A stretch of 56,960 nucleotides of DNA from SZUA-87 sp041687805 (GTDB lineage: Bacteria > Actinomycetota > Acidimicrobiia > Acidimicrobiales > Aldehydirespiratoraceae), in assembly GCA_041687805.1 (NCBI GenBank), contig JBDNJK010000025.1, positions 1-56,960 of the forward strand, written 5' to 3'. The notes below the pieces were generated by a model. The model worked only from the letters and a program-made list of their open reading frames with translations, was not told the origin of the DNA and searched no databases. Shown here in pieces: positions 24,715-33,350 of the stretch (position 1 is its first letter; each line of letters opens with the position of its first letter). Position numbers and translations under genes: made by a program.

Positions 24715-26061
24715 GTGACAAGTACATGGACCCCAAGCTCGTGGCGATCGCTCAACGCAAAACATCAACCGTCATGGCCCGACTCATCGGAATTAGACCG
24801 GTCTGTCAAGGCACTCTCCGAATTGCCCCCTCTGGTTTTCGCAGGTGAAGCCCGATCGCTCACCGAACAGTTGGGATCTGTGGCTGACGGCCACGCGTTC
24901 GTCTTACAAGCCGGCGACTGTGCCGAGTCATTCGAGGCATCAGCCGACTCAATCCGTGACAAGCTGAGAGTCATTCTCCAGATGGCAATCGTCCTCACCT
25001 ACTCCGGTGGTATGCCTCTGGTGAAAATCGGACGCATCGCGGGTCAGTTCGCCAAACCACGATCGAGTCCGACCGAGATCCAAGGGGATGTCGAGTTGCC
25101 CTCGTTTCTGGGTCAAATCGTCAACGGCGTAGCGTTTACCGAGGCCGACCGCAGGCCGGATCCCGGTCGATTGCTCACCGCATATCACCGAGCCGCGTCC
25201 ACCCTCAACTTGCTCCGAGCCTTTACCCGAGGCGGTTTCGCCGATCTGTCGCAGGTCTCCACGTGGAATCGCGAGTTCGTGGCCAGTAGTCCTGCCGGTC
25301 AGCGATACGCACACATGGCCGATGAGATCGACCGTGCATTGCGATTCATGACAGCATGCGGTGTCTCCGGCACTTCAACACCAGCGCTTCATGAGGTCGA
25401 GTTTTTCACCAGCCACGAAGCGCTGCTCCTCGAGTACGAAGAGGCACTCACCCGTAGCGACTCTCTCACTGATGAGTGGTACGACTGTTCCGCCCACATG
25501 CTCTGGATTGGCGAACGCACCCGTGGTCTCGACGGTGCCCACGTCGAGTTTCTACGCGGTGTCGGCAATCCCCTCGGTTGTAAAGTCGGCCCCACCGCCA
25601 CCGCCGAAGATGTGCTTGATCTCTGCGAAGCGCTCAACCCGGACCGCATCCCGGGACGACTCACGCTGATCACTCGTATGGGAGCCAAAACCGTCAGAGA
25701 TGCCCTACCGCCGCTGCTGTCGGCGGTTCGCGACTCTGGTCATCCGGTGGTCTGGGTGTGTGATCCCATGCACGGCAACACCTACACGTCAGAGGGCGGC
25801 CGCAAGACCCGGCACTTCGACGATGTGCTCGACGAAATCAGCGGGTTCTTCGCTGCTCACCGATCCGAGGGCACGTGGCCAGGTGGCGTCCACGTCGAAC
25901 TCACAGGCGATGCTGTAACCGAATGCCTCGGCGGGTCCGACGGCCTCATCGACCGCGACCTCGAAGAGGCCTACGAGACAATGTGCGACCCTCGCCTAAA
26001 CAGCCGCCAATCCGTCGACCTTGCCTTCCGCGTCGCCGAACTCCTGAGCCAAAAAGACTAA
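24715..26061 (+). CDS. aroG: Class II DAHP synthase (plant type)
   Basis: A 448-residue enzyme condensing phosphoenolpyruvate and erythrose 4-phosphate to DAHP, the first step of the shikimate pathway. It is the class II type seen in Mycobacterium AroG: the N-terminal WTPSSW, FVLQAGDCAESF (metal-site cysteine), KIGRIAGQFAKPRSSP, GCKVGPTATAEDVL, RMGAKTV, CDPMHGNT, and GGVHVELTGDAVTECLGG. Length is normal. GTG at 24715 is used; no Shine-Dalgarno is seen, in line with a leaderless transcript. It stands alone after the sigma gene terminator and ends in a long inverted repeat shared with tldE. Confidence 0.96.
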   Translation: MTSTWTPSSWRSLNAKHQPSWPDSSELDRSVKALSELPPLVFAGEARSLTEQLGSVADGHAFVLQAGDCAESFEASADSIRDKLRVILQMAIVLTYSGGMPLVKIGRIAGQFAKPRSSPTEIQGDVELPSFLGQIVNGVAFTEADRRPDPGRLLTAYHRAASTLNLLRAFTRGGFADLSQVSTWNREFVASSPAGQRYAHMADEIDRALRFMTACGVSGTSTPALHEVEFFTSHEALLLEYEEALTRSDSLTDEWYDCSAHMLWIGERTRGLDGAHVEFLRGVGNPLGCKVGPTATAEDVLDLCEALNPDRIPGRLTLITRMGAKTVRDALPPLLSAVRDSGHPVVWVCDPMHGNTYTSEGGRKTRHFDDVLDEISGFFAAHRSEGTWPGGVHVELTGDAVTECLGGSDGLIDRDLEEAYETMCDPRLNSRQSVDLAFRVAELLSQKD

Positions 26062-26133
26062 CCCAACTGTTTTTGTGAACGCTGGTGCACGCTATAGCAG
26101 CATCGAGCGTTCACAAAAACTTGGAAGTGGGTT
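26060..26133. repeat. Long inverted repeat between aroG and tldE
   Basis: GTTTTTGTGAACGCT (26069-26083) and AGCGTTCACAAAAAC (26106-26120) are perfect 15-base arms around a 22-base centre that contains GCTATAGC. Outside them AACCC (26060-26064) pairs with GGGTT (26129-26133) and ACT with AGT, so the whole structure reaches about 23 pairs and includes the last bases of both convergent stop codons. It may serve as a two-way terminator although no U tract follows; it also resembles a REP-like or mobile element end. Confidence 0.8.
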
Positions 26134-27472
26134 AGAGGGTGAAGATCATTTGGGAGACGAGGGCGCCAGGGAGGCGGTAGCTCGCGGTGGATCTGCCGCC
26201 GTAGGTCGATGGGTCGAGGATCGTGTCGACTTGATCTGACAAGCCCTCGAGGCGGTCGCCAAACAAATTGAACGCCGTGTCGTCGAATCGCAGCACGTTT
26301 ACCGGAGCAACGATCTCGCCGCCCTCAACCCAGAAGGTCGAGAATCGGGTCATCCCCGTGGTGCGACATGCACCTCTGTCGGAGAAGTTGAGATACCAGA
26401 GGTTGCCGACGTAGAGGCCAGTGTCGAGCGACGACAGAATTCCGTCGGTGGGAAGCTTGCCAGCAGCCATGGATACCGACAGCGGCGACTCGTGATTCGC
26501 AGCACCATTGGTGGCGACGTCGTACTCCTTGGCCGAACGTGGCGACACCAGAGAATCGGCGAGCTTGCCACCGTCGATCAACACCACTTCACCGGGACGG
26601 CGAAAGCCCTCTGTCTGGAAGTCGGGCGAGACGCCACCGGCGATGTCTTCACTAATCCGGATCGATGGATCAAACGCCGCGCCTTCGGTGATCATCCGAA
26701 GTAGTGGGGTCTGCATGGTGCGCTGCGATTTCAACCCGAAACCACCCCACGACAACATGTCGATGATGTCTTGGATTGCTGCTGGCGCCAGATAGGTGCG
26801 GTAGCCACCCGGAGAAAGATCGATGGGCTTGCGGTCGAGCACATCAAGCTGCTGCAGCGACCAGTCGATTTTCGACCTGAACTGGCTGTCGCTCCAGTTG
26901 GTACCGGCATAGAGATTCTTCGTGGCCTTATCGGCACGAAGGTGAAGGCTCCAGTCGAGATTGAAGGTGCTCGTCTGGAACCAGTTGCGCTGACCGAGAG
27001 AGTTGGCAAAACCTGAATAGGTGTCGCCAGCTGCGTAGATCCCGACAAGATCACGGCCCTGCGCTCCGTTGAGAATCAAGCCCGCCGCATCACCAGGATC
27101 TGGCATCGACCCGGTCGACACCATGGTGGAGTCGGCGATCTCGGTCGAGTAGAGCAGATAAGGATCCTCAGGTGCTGCGTCGCGTTGCTCGCGCAGCAAA
27201 TCGAGCAGACTTGCCACCCGAGGTCGGTCGATCTCGGCGTTGAGCGCCACCGACACAAAACCCTGTGCGTGACGAGAGCCGTCAATGAGATCGATCGATA
27301 GGTCGCTCTGGGTTACCGCCCCGGCCTGCCGCACCGCAGCGCCGTTGAAGCGGATGAAGTCGGAGGACTCGCCGGTGAGGTTGGCCAGCAGGACCTCTCC
27401 ACCAGAAAGTCGTGAACTCGCCCATTTGACAAGATCGTCGAGATATTCGCGTTGTGAGTCTGCAGCGTTCAC
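26132..27472 (-). CDS. tldE: TldE/PmbA-family protease subunit
   Basis: A 446-residue protein of the TldD/TldE family. It keeps the overall layout, from the N-terminal strand-rich half (SSDFIRFNGAAVRQAG) to the C-terminal barrel (GLYVGNLWYLNFSD, TRFSTFWVEGGEIVAPVNVLRF), but has no HExxxH metal site, which defines the non-catalytic TldE/PmbA partner. With TldD it forms a metalloprotease heterodimer that cleaves small unfolded peptides inside a closed cavity, for example in microcin B17 maturation in E. coli. The GTG start overlaps the tldD stop as GTGA, so production is coupled. It is the last gene of moxR-vwa-tldD-tldE. Confidence 0.9.
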   Translation of the reverse strand: MNAADSQREYLDDLVKWASSRLSGGEVLLANLTGESSDFIRFNGAAVRQAGAVTQSDLSIDLIDGSRHAQGFVSVALNAEIDRPRVASLLDLLREQRDAAPEDPYLLYSTEIADSTMVSTGSMPDPGDAAGLILNGAQGRDLVGIYAAGDTYSGFANSLGQRNWFQTSTFNLDWSLHLRADKATKNLYAGTNWSDSQFRSKIDWSLQQLDVLDRKPIDLSPGGYRTYLAPAAIQDIIDMLSWGGFGLKSQRTMQTPLLRMITEGAAFDPSIRISEDIAGGVSPDFQTEGFRRPGEVVLIDGGKLADSLVSPRSAKEYDVATNGAANHESPLSVSMAAGKLPTDGILSSLDTGLYVGNLWYLNFSDRGACRTTGMTRFSTFWVEGGEIVAPVNVLRFDDTAFNLFGDRLEGLSDQVDTILDPSTYGGRSTASYRLPGALVSQMIFTL

Positions 27473-28914
27473 GATTCACCTCCGAAGACGGCCACGTCGG
27501 AGAATCGGCAGCGCGGCGAGGCATGACCCACCCTCACCTGCTGATTGGGTTCACCCTTGCCGCAATTTCCTACACCCATAACGCTGAACGAATCAGCGTT
27601 GGCAACCCCGCTGAGATTCCGCCAGAACGTGGCGGAAATACCTCTGTAGTTCGGATTTCGGACGACGGTGCTGAGCTCCCCATTTTCGATGAGACGCCCG
27701 TACTCGCAGCCGAACTGGAATTTGTTGCGGCTGTCGTCGATCGACCACGAAACATTGGTCTCCATCAGGATGCCGTGCTCGACCTCTTCAACAAGCTGCT
27801 CCGCTGTGGAGTCGCCGGGCTCGACGTTGAGATTCGCCATTCGGTCCATGGGTGGACGGTTCCAACTACATGCACGTGAGTTTGCAACGCCGCTCATGTT
27901 GGCCCGAGCCTGCGAAATCGAGCCACCCATCGGACGTTGGAGAACGCCGTTGGCTATCAGATGTGTGCGTTGGGCCGGGGTGCCATCGTCGTCGTAGGCG
28001 TAGGCAGCCAATTGACCGGGAACAGTTGGATCAAATGTGACGTTGAGAAGATCGGAACCGTAGTGATACGAACCGAACATCTCGGGGGTGACGAAGCTCG
28101 TGCCGGCATAGTTGCGTTCGTCGCCGAGAATCCGGTCGAGTTCGAGCGGATGACCTATCGACTCGTGAATCTGAAGCACCATCTGATCAGGTTCGAGCAC
28201 TAGGTCCATGTTGCCGGATGGGCAATTAGGGGCAGCGAGAAGCTCCAAAACCTGGGAGACCAGCCGCGGTGCTGCCTCGGCGAATCCGTGGCGATCAAGC
28301 ACCTCAAGCCCACCCTGACCAGCCAGAGCACCAGCTCCGTAGGTGCGTGACTGTGTGAGGCTTCCGTTGTTGGCGGTGACTCGCATGTCGGGAAATACCT
28401 GATGAATGATCTGTTGGACTCGGCCACCACCGTTGGTGAGTAGCAGAGACTCGATGTCGATCAGGCTCAGAGAAACCGCGCGATCGACTATGCGATCGTC
28501 GCCAGCCAATTTCGCTTCATGGTGAGCGAGCATTTCGATCAGCTCACCTACTCCCCCGGCCGGACGACTTACCGCTGACTCGAAATCGCCGACGGTGTGT
28601 TGCAGCGGACAGGAGTCGATCACCGAACGCCCTGCGGTGGCAGAAGCCCACCTGGCTGCATCGGCCGCGGCCGCGGCGAGACCTGAATCAGAGATGTCGC
28701 TGGTGGCGCCGTAACCAAGACCGCCGTTGTGCCAGACGGTGAACATCACACCCTCTTCATGGCCGGTCATCGATGGCTGCACCACACCATCGCGAACCTC
28801 GAGATGTGTGCCGCGCTCGGCAACGTGACGGGCAGACGCGAACTCGACGTCGCTTGGCATCGCGGCAAGGAGACGCCTCTCAAGCGCCGATGAGGACTCA
28901 GCCGTGGCGGTCAT
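27469..28914 (-). CDS. tldD: TldD-family metalloprotease subunit
   Basis: A 481-residue zinc protease subunit. The metal motif HESIGH (H250, E251, H255, the HExxxH form) is intact, followed by PLELDRILGDERNYAG; later parts include AYDDDGTPAQRTHLIANGVL and the Cys/Gly-rich CGKGEPNQQVRVGH near the C-terminus, where the third ligand is expected. It pairs with the TldE encoded just downstream (GTGA overlap) and itself overlaps the VWA gene by ATGA. The presumed substrate is a short or unfolded peptide; no RiPP precursor is visible nearby, so it may be general peptide turnover or maturation of something encoded elsewhere. Confidence 0.93.
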   Translation of the reverse strand: MTATAESSSALERRLLAAMPSDVEFASARHVAERGTHLEVRDGVVQPSMTGHEEGVMFTVWHNGGLGYGATSDISDSGLAAAAADAARWASATAGRSVIDSCPLQHTVGDFESAVSRPAGGVGELIEMLAHHEAKLAGDDRIVDRAVSLSLIDIESLLLTNGGGRVQQIIHQVFPDMRVTANNGSLTQSRTYGAGALAGQGGLEVLDRHGFAEAAPRLVSQVLELLAAPNCPSGNMDLVLEPDQMVLQIHESIGHPLELDRILGDERNYAGTSFVTPEMFGSYHYGSDLLNVTFDPTVPGQLAAYAYDDDGTPAQRTHLIANGVLQRPMGGSISQARANMSGVANSRACSWNRPPMDRMANLNVEPGDSTAEQLVEEVEHGILMETNVSWSIDDSRNKFQFGCEYGRLIENGELSTVVRNPNYRGISATFWRNLSGVANADSFSVMGVGNCGKGEPNQQVRVGHASPRCRFSDVAVFGGES

Positions 28915-30389
28915 ACGAGCTTGTCGACGAACGCTTCGAGCTGGCGAAGGTTGCGTACCTCGTAGGCCCCTTCACAATGCTGGGCGTAGTCGCCGACGAT
29001 CGAGTCGCCCGTGTCCCAGTAGCTGCGAGGCTCGGGGTTGAGCCAATGGATGTTGCGTGCCTTTTCAGCCATTTCCTTCACAATCCAACTTTCGGAGGCA
29101 TGATAATTGTTTCGTGCATCGCCCAAGATCATGATTGAGGTGCGGGGCCCGATGTCTTTTCCGTACTTTTCCCAGAAGACTCCAAGAGCATGCCCATAAT
29201 CGGAGTGGCCATCAACCCACACAACGTCCGCCTCAGAGTTGACGCGGTGGACAGCTTCGTTGATGTCGTCGACACCTTCGAAGTATTTGGTGACCTCATC
29301 GAGCCCGTCGATAAACACAAACGACCTGACCTTCGAGAACTGGCCAGACATCGCGTAGACCAAATGCAACGTGAAACGGGCGAATGCTGCGACCGATCCT
29401 GAGATGTCGGCGATGACGAATATCTCTGGCTTGTGGGGGCGTGGGTTGCGGAACTTTGGCTCGGCTGGCACTCCGCCGTAGCTCAGCGAATGACGCACTG
29501 TTGAGCGAAAGTCGAGGGGGCCCTTGCGGCCATGGCGCCGTTTACGTGCCAGACGCGACGCCAGCTTTCGAGTAAGCGGATAGATCGCCTTACGAAGGCT
29601 CACCATCTCCTCGCGGGATGCATGCATGAAATCGACGTCTTCAGGAAGGGGCTTTCTGAGCGTCTTGGCCATCGCCTCGATGCCGCGATCGGCGACTAGA
29701 CGCCGCCGAATCTCTGCCTCGATCTCCTTTTGGAACTGATCGATGCGGTCCTGGTATTCGTCGCGGTTGAGCCGCTCCTCGAAGTCGGACTGCTCACCTT
29801 CGGTGTTTTGTTCCTGCTCCAGCAACCGCTCGAGAAGCCCGTCGAGATCGAGATTTCGCAACGTGCGATAGAGGTAGTAGGTGCCACCGACAGGACGCCC
29901 CGGCTCCATGCCTGCATATCGCTTTACAGACTGACGAGCTACGCCCCTCATCATCGGCTGATCGCCGCGCATCAGAGCTTGGTAGAGCATCTCCTGGAGC
30001 TCTTCTGGTGTGAGGTTGTCGCCCGCACCAGCACCGGACTGATCGCCGGGCGCCTGCTCGCTCTGGTCTACATCATCAAGATCAACGGAATCGTCATCAG
30101 AGTCGATGTCGTATTCAGGGCCACGAAGCGAAAAATAGACCTCGAATACTGTTTCGAATGCCTTCCAATGGTTGTGGTGCTTGACGAGAGTCGATGCCAA
30201 GGCGTATTTGAAGGTCTCTCGGTCGCCGAGAGGAACGTGCTTGACCGCCTCCATGGCATCAAGATTCTCGGTGAGACTCACTGGAAGGCCAGCGGCGCGC
30301 AGCTGAATAATGAAACCGGTGAGCAGATCGAGAATGGGCTCACCGAGTTCGACAGGCACTGCCGAGTCGGGCGGCTGGGCCACGGTCAT
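28911..30389 (-). CDS. CoxE-like VWA-domain protein
   Basis: A 492-residue cytoplasmic protein. The N-terminal part is helical (ILDLLTGFIIQLRAAGLPVS), the middle is strongly acidic (about 95-125, DSDDDSVDLDDVD) then charged and coiled-coil-prone, and the C-terminal VWA domain (about 315-492) has the metal-ion-dependent adhesion site DISGS followed by the later GDARNN. CoxE-like VWA proteins work with MoxR ATPases as metal-dependent adaptors that remodel or insert cofactors in target enzymes. The moxR gene lies two bases upstream and tldD overlaps downstream by ATGA, so TldD/TldE is a natural candidate client (inference). Confidence 0.88.
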   Translation of the reverse strand: MTVAQPPDSAVPVELGEPILDLLTGFIIQLRAAGLPVSLTENLDAMEAVKHVPLGDRETFKYALASTLVKHHNHWKAFETVFEVYFSLRGPEYDIDSDDDSVDLDDVDQSEQAPGDQSGAGAGDNLTPEELQEMLYQALMRGDQPMMRGVARQSVKRYAGMEPGRPVGGTYYLYRTLRNLDLDGLLERLLEQEQNTEGEQSDFEERLNRDEYQDRIDQFQKEIEAEIRRRLVADRGIEAMAKTLRKPLPEDVDFMHASREEMVSLRKAIYPLTRKLASRLARKRRHGRKGPLDFRSTVRHSLSYGGVPAEPKFRNPRPHKPEIFVIADISGSVAAFARFTLHLVYAMSGQFSKVRSFVFIDGLDEVTKYFEGVDDINEAVHRVNSEADVVWVDGHSDYGHALGVFWEKYGKDIGPRTSIMILGDARNNYHASESWIVKEMAEKARNIHWLNPEPRSYWDTGDSIVGDYAQHCEGAYEVRNLRQLEAFVDKLV

Positions 30390-30391
30390 GT

Positions 30392-31273
30392 TCAGACCGT
30401 TAGGCCGTCGGCTGTCGACAGCTCCTTGGTGGCCTTCCTAATGTCGCTTTGATACTTGAGAAGGACGTTGATCGTCTCGGTGGCGACCTGCTCATCGATC
30501 TTGGTGACCCCGAGCAACAAGAGTGTGCGAGCCCAATCAATGGTCTCAGACACCGAAGGTGCCTTCTTCAAATCGATGTTGCGAATCGACCGCACCACCC
30601 GAGCGATCTGATCGGCAAGGTTCTCAGTGATATCGGGGACCTTGGTGAGGACGATCTCCTTCTCACGTTCCATGTCTGGGTAGTCGATGTGAAGGTAGAG
30701 ACAGCGACGCTTCAATGCCTCGGAGAGTTCACGAGTGTTGTTGGATGTGAGGAAGACAAGCGGAATCTGCTTGGCGGTGATGGTGCCGAGTTCCGGAATC
30801 GACACTTGGTAGTCGGACAGAATCTCGAGCAACAAGGCTTCTGTCTCGACCTCCACACGATCGACCTCGTCGATGAGCAGCACTACGGGATCATCGGCAC
30901 TAATCGCCTCAAGCAACGGCCTCGTCAGAAGAAACTCGTTGGTGAAGATGTCGCCGCTGACTTCATTCCAGTCGTTGTCTTCGTCGCGCTCGGTCTGAAT
31001 CCGCAGCAATTGCTTCTTGTAGTTCCATTCGTAGAGCGCCTTGGCTTCATCGAGGCCCTCATAGCACTGCAGACGAATGAGGCGAGCGCCGGTGATTTCA
31101 GCGACACTCTTGGCCAGCTGGGTTTTTCCGGTGCCAGCCGGGCCCTCGACGAGAATAGGCTTCTGGAGCCGGTCGGCCAAGAAAACCGAGCCTGCTATCG
31201 AACGGTCGCACAGGTAGTCGACCTTGCGCAGGTCGTCGGTGACGGAATCAACGTCATCAAATCGGAACGTCAT
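30392..31273 (-). CDS. MoxR-family AAA+ ATPase
   Basis: A 293-residue AAA+ protein. Walker A is GPAGTGKT (44-51), Walker B VVLLIDEVD (about 127-135), sensor 1 FLTSNNTRE, and an arginine-finger/lid helical region follows with KRRCLYLHIDYPD. MoxR ATPases act as chaperones that, with a VWA partner, fit metals or cofactors or remodel complexes. The ATG at 31273 is preferred over upstream in-frame codons because the conserved domain begins at once; TAACAT lies eight bases before it, so a leaderless transcript is possible. It is 43 bases from proA and heads the moxR-vwa-tldD-tldE set. Confidence 0.92.
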   Translation of the reverse strand: MTFRFDDVDSVTDDLRKVDYLCDRSIAGSVFLADRLQKPILVEGPAGTGKTQLAKSVAEITGARLIRLQCYEGLDEAKALYEWNYKKQLLRIQTERDEDNDWNEVSGDIFTNEFLLTRPLLEAISADDPVVLLIDEVDRVEVETEALLLEILSDYQVSIPELGTITAKQIPLVFLTSNNTRELSEALKRRCLYLHIDYPDMEREKEIVLTKVPDITENLADQIARVVRSIRNIDLKKAPSVSETIDWARTLLLLGVTKIDEQVATETINVLLKYQSDIRKATKELSTADGLTV

Positions 31274-31316
31274 GGTGCCGTATGTTAGCGGTCGTTCACC
31301 TATCCCCCGACGGGGT

Positions 31317-32570
31317 TTACGGTCTGATCTGGCCCTGGCCACTCACTATGAACTTGAGGGTGGTGAGTTGTTGAAGGCCAAGCGGACCGCGCGCGTGAAG
31401 CTTCTGAGTGGAGATTCCTATCTCGGCTCCGAACCCGAACATTTCACCGTCGACGAAACGAGTCGAGGCGTTGACCAAAACAGCGGCAGCGTCGACCTCG
31501 CGAGTGAAACGACCAGCCGCATCGAGATCGGAGGTGATGATCGCCTCGCTGTGGCCGGTGCCGGTCTCGTTGATGTGTGAGATCGCCTCGCTGAGGCTCT
31601 CAACGACCTTTACCGACATCTTCAGATCGAGGAACTCGGTGGCGAAGTCTGATTCATCGGCTTCACCGATCGAAGGCGACACGCCGCGAGCCGCCGCGTC
31701 GCCCACAAGCTCGACACCAGCAAGGGCATCGACGGCCATGGGTATGAAGTCTGCAGCCACGTCTGAATGAACCACCAGCGATTCAGCCGCATTGCAAACG
31801 CCCGGCCTCTGCATCTTGGCGTTGACGACAATGCGGGCCGCCATGTCGAGGTCGGCATGACTATCTACATAGATGTGGCAGTTGCCGTCGCCGTCGATCA
31901 CGTAGGGAACCGTGGCGTTGTCAAGAATCGACTTGATCAAGGACCGTCCGCCACGCGGGATCAGACAATCGACCAGCCCCCGCTGACGCATGAATTCGAC
32001 CGCCGCATCGCGCGACGTGTCATCGACCAGCACCACAGCATCGGCCGGAAGACCCGCCTTCTTCATCCCATCGCGCAGCGCCTTGGCGATGACCATGTTG
32101 GACGAGATGGCCGACGATGAACCTCTCAGAAACGCCACATTCCCTGACTTGACGCACAAAGCCGCGGCGTCGCTGGTGACGTTGGGTCGACTTTCGTAGA
32201 TGATCGCCACAACACCCAAAGGCACTCTTACCCGTTGAATTTTCAGCCCGTTGGGCCGAACCCACCCGTCGGTGATCTCACCGACCGGATCGGGAAGGGC
32301 CGCTACTCCCCTGAGGCCGTCTGCCATCATCGCGATACGCGAACGATCGAGGCGGAGACGATCGACAAGAGGTGCAGGTGTGCCATCAGCCTCGGCTCCG
32401 GCAACGTCGACGTGATTGGCGTCGATGATCTCGTTGGTCCTCTGAACCAGCAGTTCGGCTGCGGCTAGCAGAGCATCATTCTTCACATCGGTCGACGAAA
32501 CTGCGACAAATTGGGATGCGGCCTTGGCCCGAAGGGCCAGCTCTCGCACTGGAGTCGGATCTGTGGTCAC
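31317..32570 (-). CDS. proA: Gamma-glutamyl phosphate reductase ProA
   Basis: A 417-residue NADPH-dependent aldehyde-dehydrogenase-fold enzyme, second step of proline synthesis from glutamate. Recognisable parts are PLGVVAIIYESRPNVTSDAA, FLRGSSSA, the active-site region MQRPGVCNAAESLVVH (with the catalytic cysteine), VNASTRFVDGEMFGFGAEIGISTQKLHARGP and the C-terminal LTTLKFIV. Length is normal. The start is GTG. proB, its usual neighbour, lies 3.3 kb away on the same strand with a plus-strand trio inserted between, so the two are not in one operon here. Confidence 0.96.
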   Translation of the reverse strand: MTTDPTPVRELALRAKAASQFVAVSSTDVKNDALLAAAELLVQRTNEIIDANHVDVAGAEADGTPAPLVDRLRLDRSRIAMMADGLRGVAALPDPVGEITDGWVRPNGLKIQRVRVPLGVVAIIYESRPNVTSDAAALCVKSGNVAFLRGSSSAISSNMVIAKALRDGMKKAGLPADAVVLVDDTSRDAAVEFMRQRGLVDCLIPRGGRSLIKSILDNATVPYVIDGDGNCHIYVDSHADLDMAARIVVNAKMQRPGVCNAAESLVVHSDVAADFIPMAVDALAGVELVGDAAARGVSPSIGEADESDFATEFLDLKMSVKVVESLSEAISHINETGTGHSEAIITSDLDAAGRFTREVDAAAVLVNASTRFVDGEMFGFGAEIGISTQKLHARGPLGLQQLTTLKFIVSGQGQIRP

Positions 32571-32633
32571 GAAGAGACATCGTAACCGCCCTGACGACTA
32601 GCCTCGCCGACGACGGACTACCCAAGGAGACGG

Positions 32634-33350
32634 GTGCCCCCTGCGTCCTCCACCGCCCCTATGGCGGCACTATCGATGATCTCACCTGCCACGCTCCTGC
32701 TCATCGCGGGCGGCGTGGCGTTGGCTTCGGTGTCAGGTTTGCCGTGGTGGGGAGTCGTGCTGGTGGGTGCCGGCACATGGTCGGTCAAGGTATTGATCTC
32801 GACCAGGCTCGCACGCTTCGCCCGCAACCGGCCCCAGCAGGTGGACCCGTTTGCATTGCGAGAGCCTTGGCGATTATTCGTCATGGACGCAATCGACTCA
32901 CAAAGACGATTCCGACGAGCGCTCAAATCGGTCGAGCAGGGACCACTTCATAATCGGCTCGCAGAAATCGGCGCCAGAGTCGACCGTGGAGTCACAGAGT
33001 GCTGGGAGGTCGCCCGCAAGGGGCAGCAACTCGCCGATGCCCGACACGCCATCGATGTCGACTCCGCTCGCCGAACGGTTTCCAAACCAGAGTCGCCTTC
33101 CGTTCTGATCGAGGCCGCACAATCTCAAATTGGGGCCCACCAACGACTCGCCGACCGAGAAGGCGACATAGAGGCCAGTCTCCGGGCACTCGATGCCCGG
33201 CTGGATGAGGCCGTCGCCCGAGCCGCCGAAATGTCTACCCGCTCCATGGGTGCCCACGACGTTGCTTCAATCTCCGATGTCATCGACGGCGTCGTCGGCG
33301 ACCTCGAAGCACTACGGCTCGGGCTCAATTCCGTGGATGGTGCTCAGTGA
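32634..33350 (+). CDS. Unknown membrane protein with helical cytoplasmic tail
   Basis: A 238-residue protein I do not recognise. Two hydrophobic stretches near the N-terminus (about 13-35 and 37-55) form a hairpin, followed by a long charged helical region (about 75-230, rich in Glu, Arg and Ala) likely to form coiled coils. There is no enzymatic motif. The GTG at 32634 has AAGGAG about five bases upstream. Its end overlaps murJ by GTGA and pspA follows murJ by 54 bases, so all three are probably one operon. A role in organising or sensing the membrane around lipid II flipping is possible but unproven. Confidence 0.7.
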   Translation: MPPASSTAPMAALSMISPATLLLIAGGVALASVSGLPWWGVVLVGAGTWSVKVLISTRLARFARNRPQQVDPFALREPWRLFVMDAIDSQRRFRRALKSVEQGPLHNRLAEIGARVDRGVTECWEVARKGQQLADARHAIDVDSARRTVSKPESPSVLIEAAQSQIGAHQRLADREGDIEASLRALDARLDEAVARAAEMSTRSMGAHDVASISDVIDGVVGDLEALRLGLNSVDGAQ

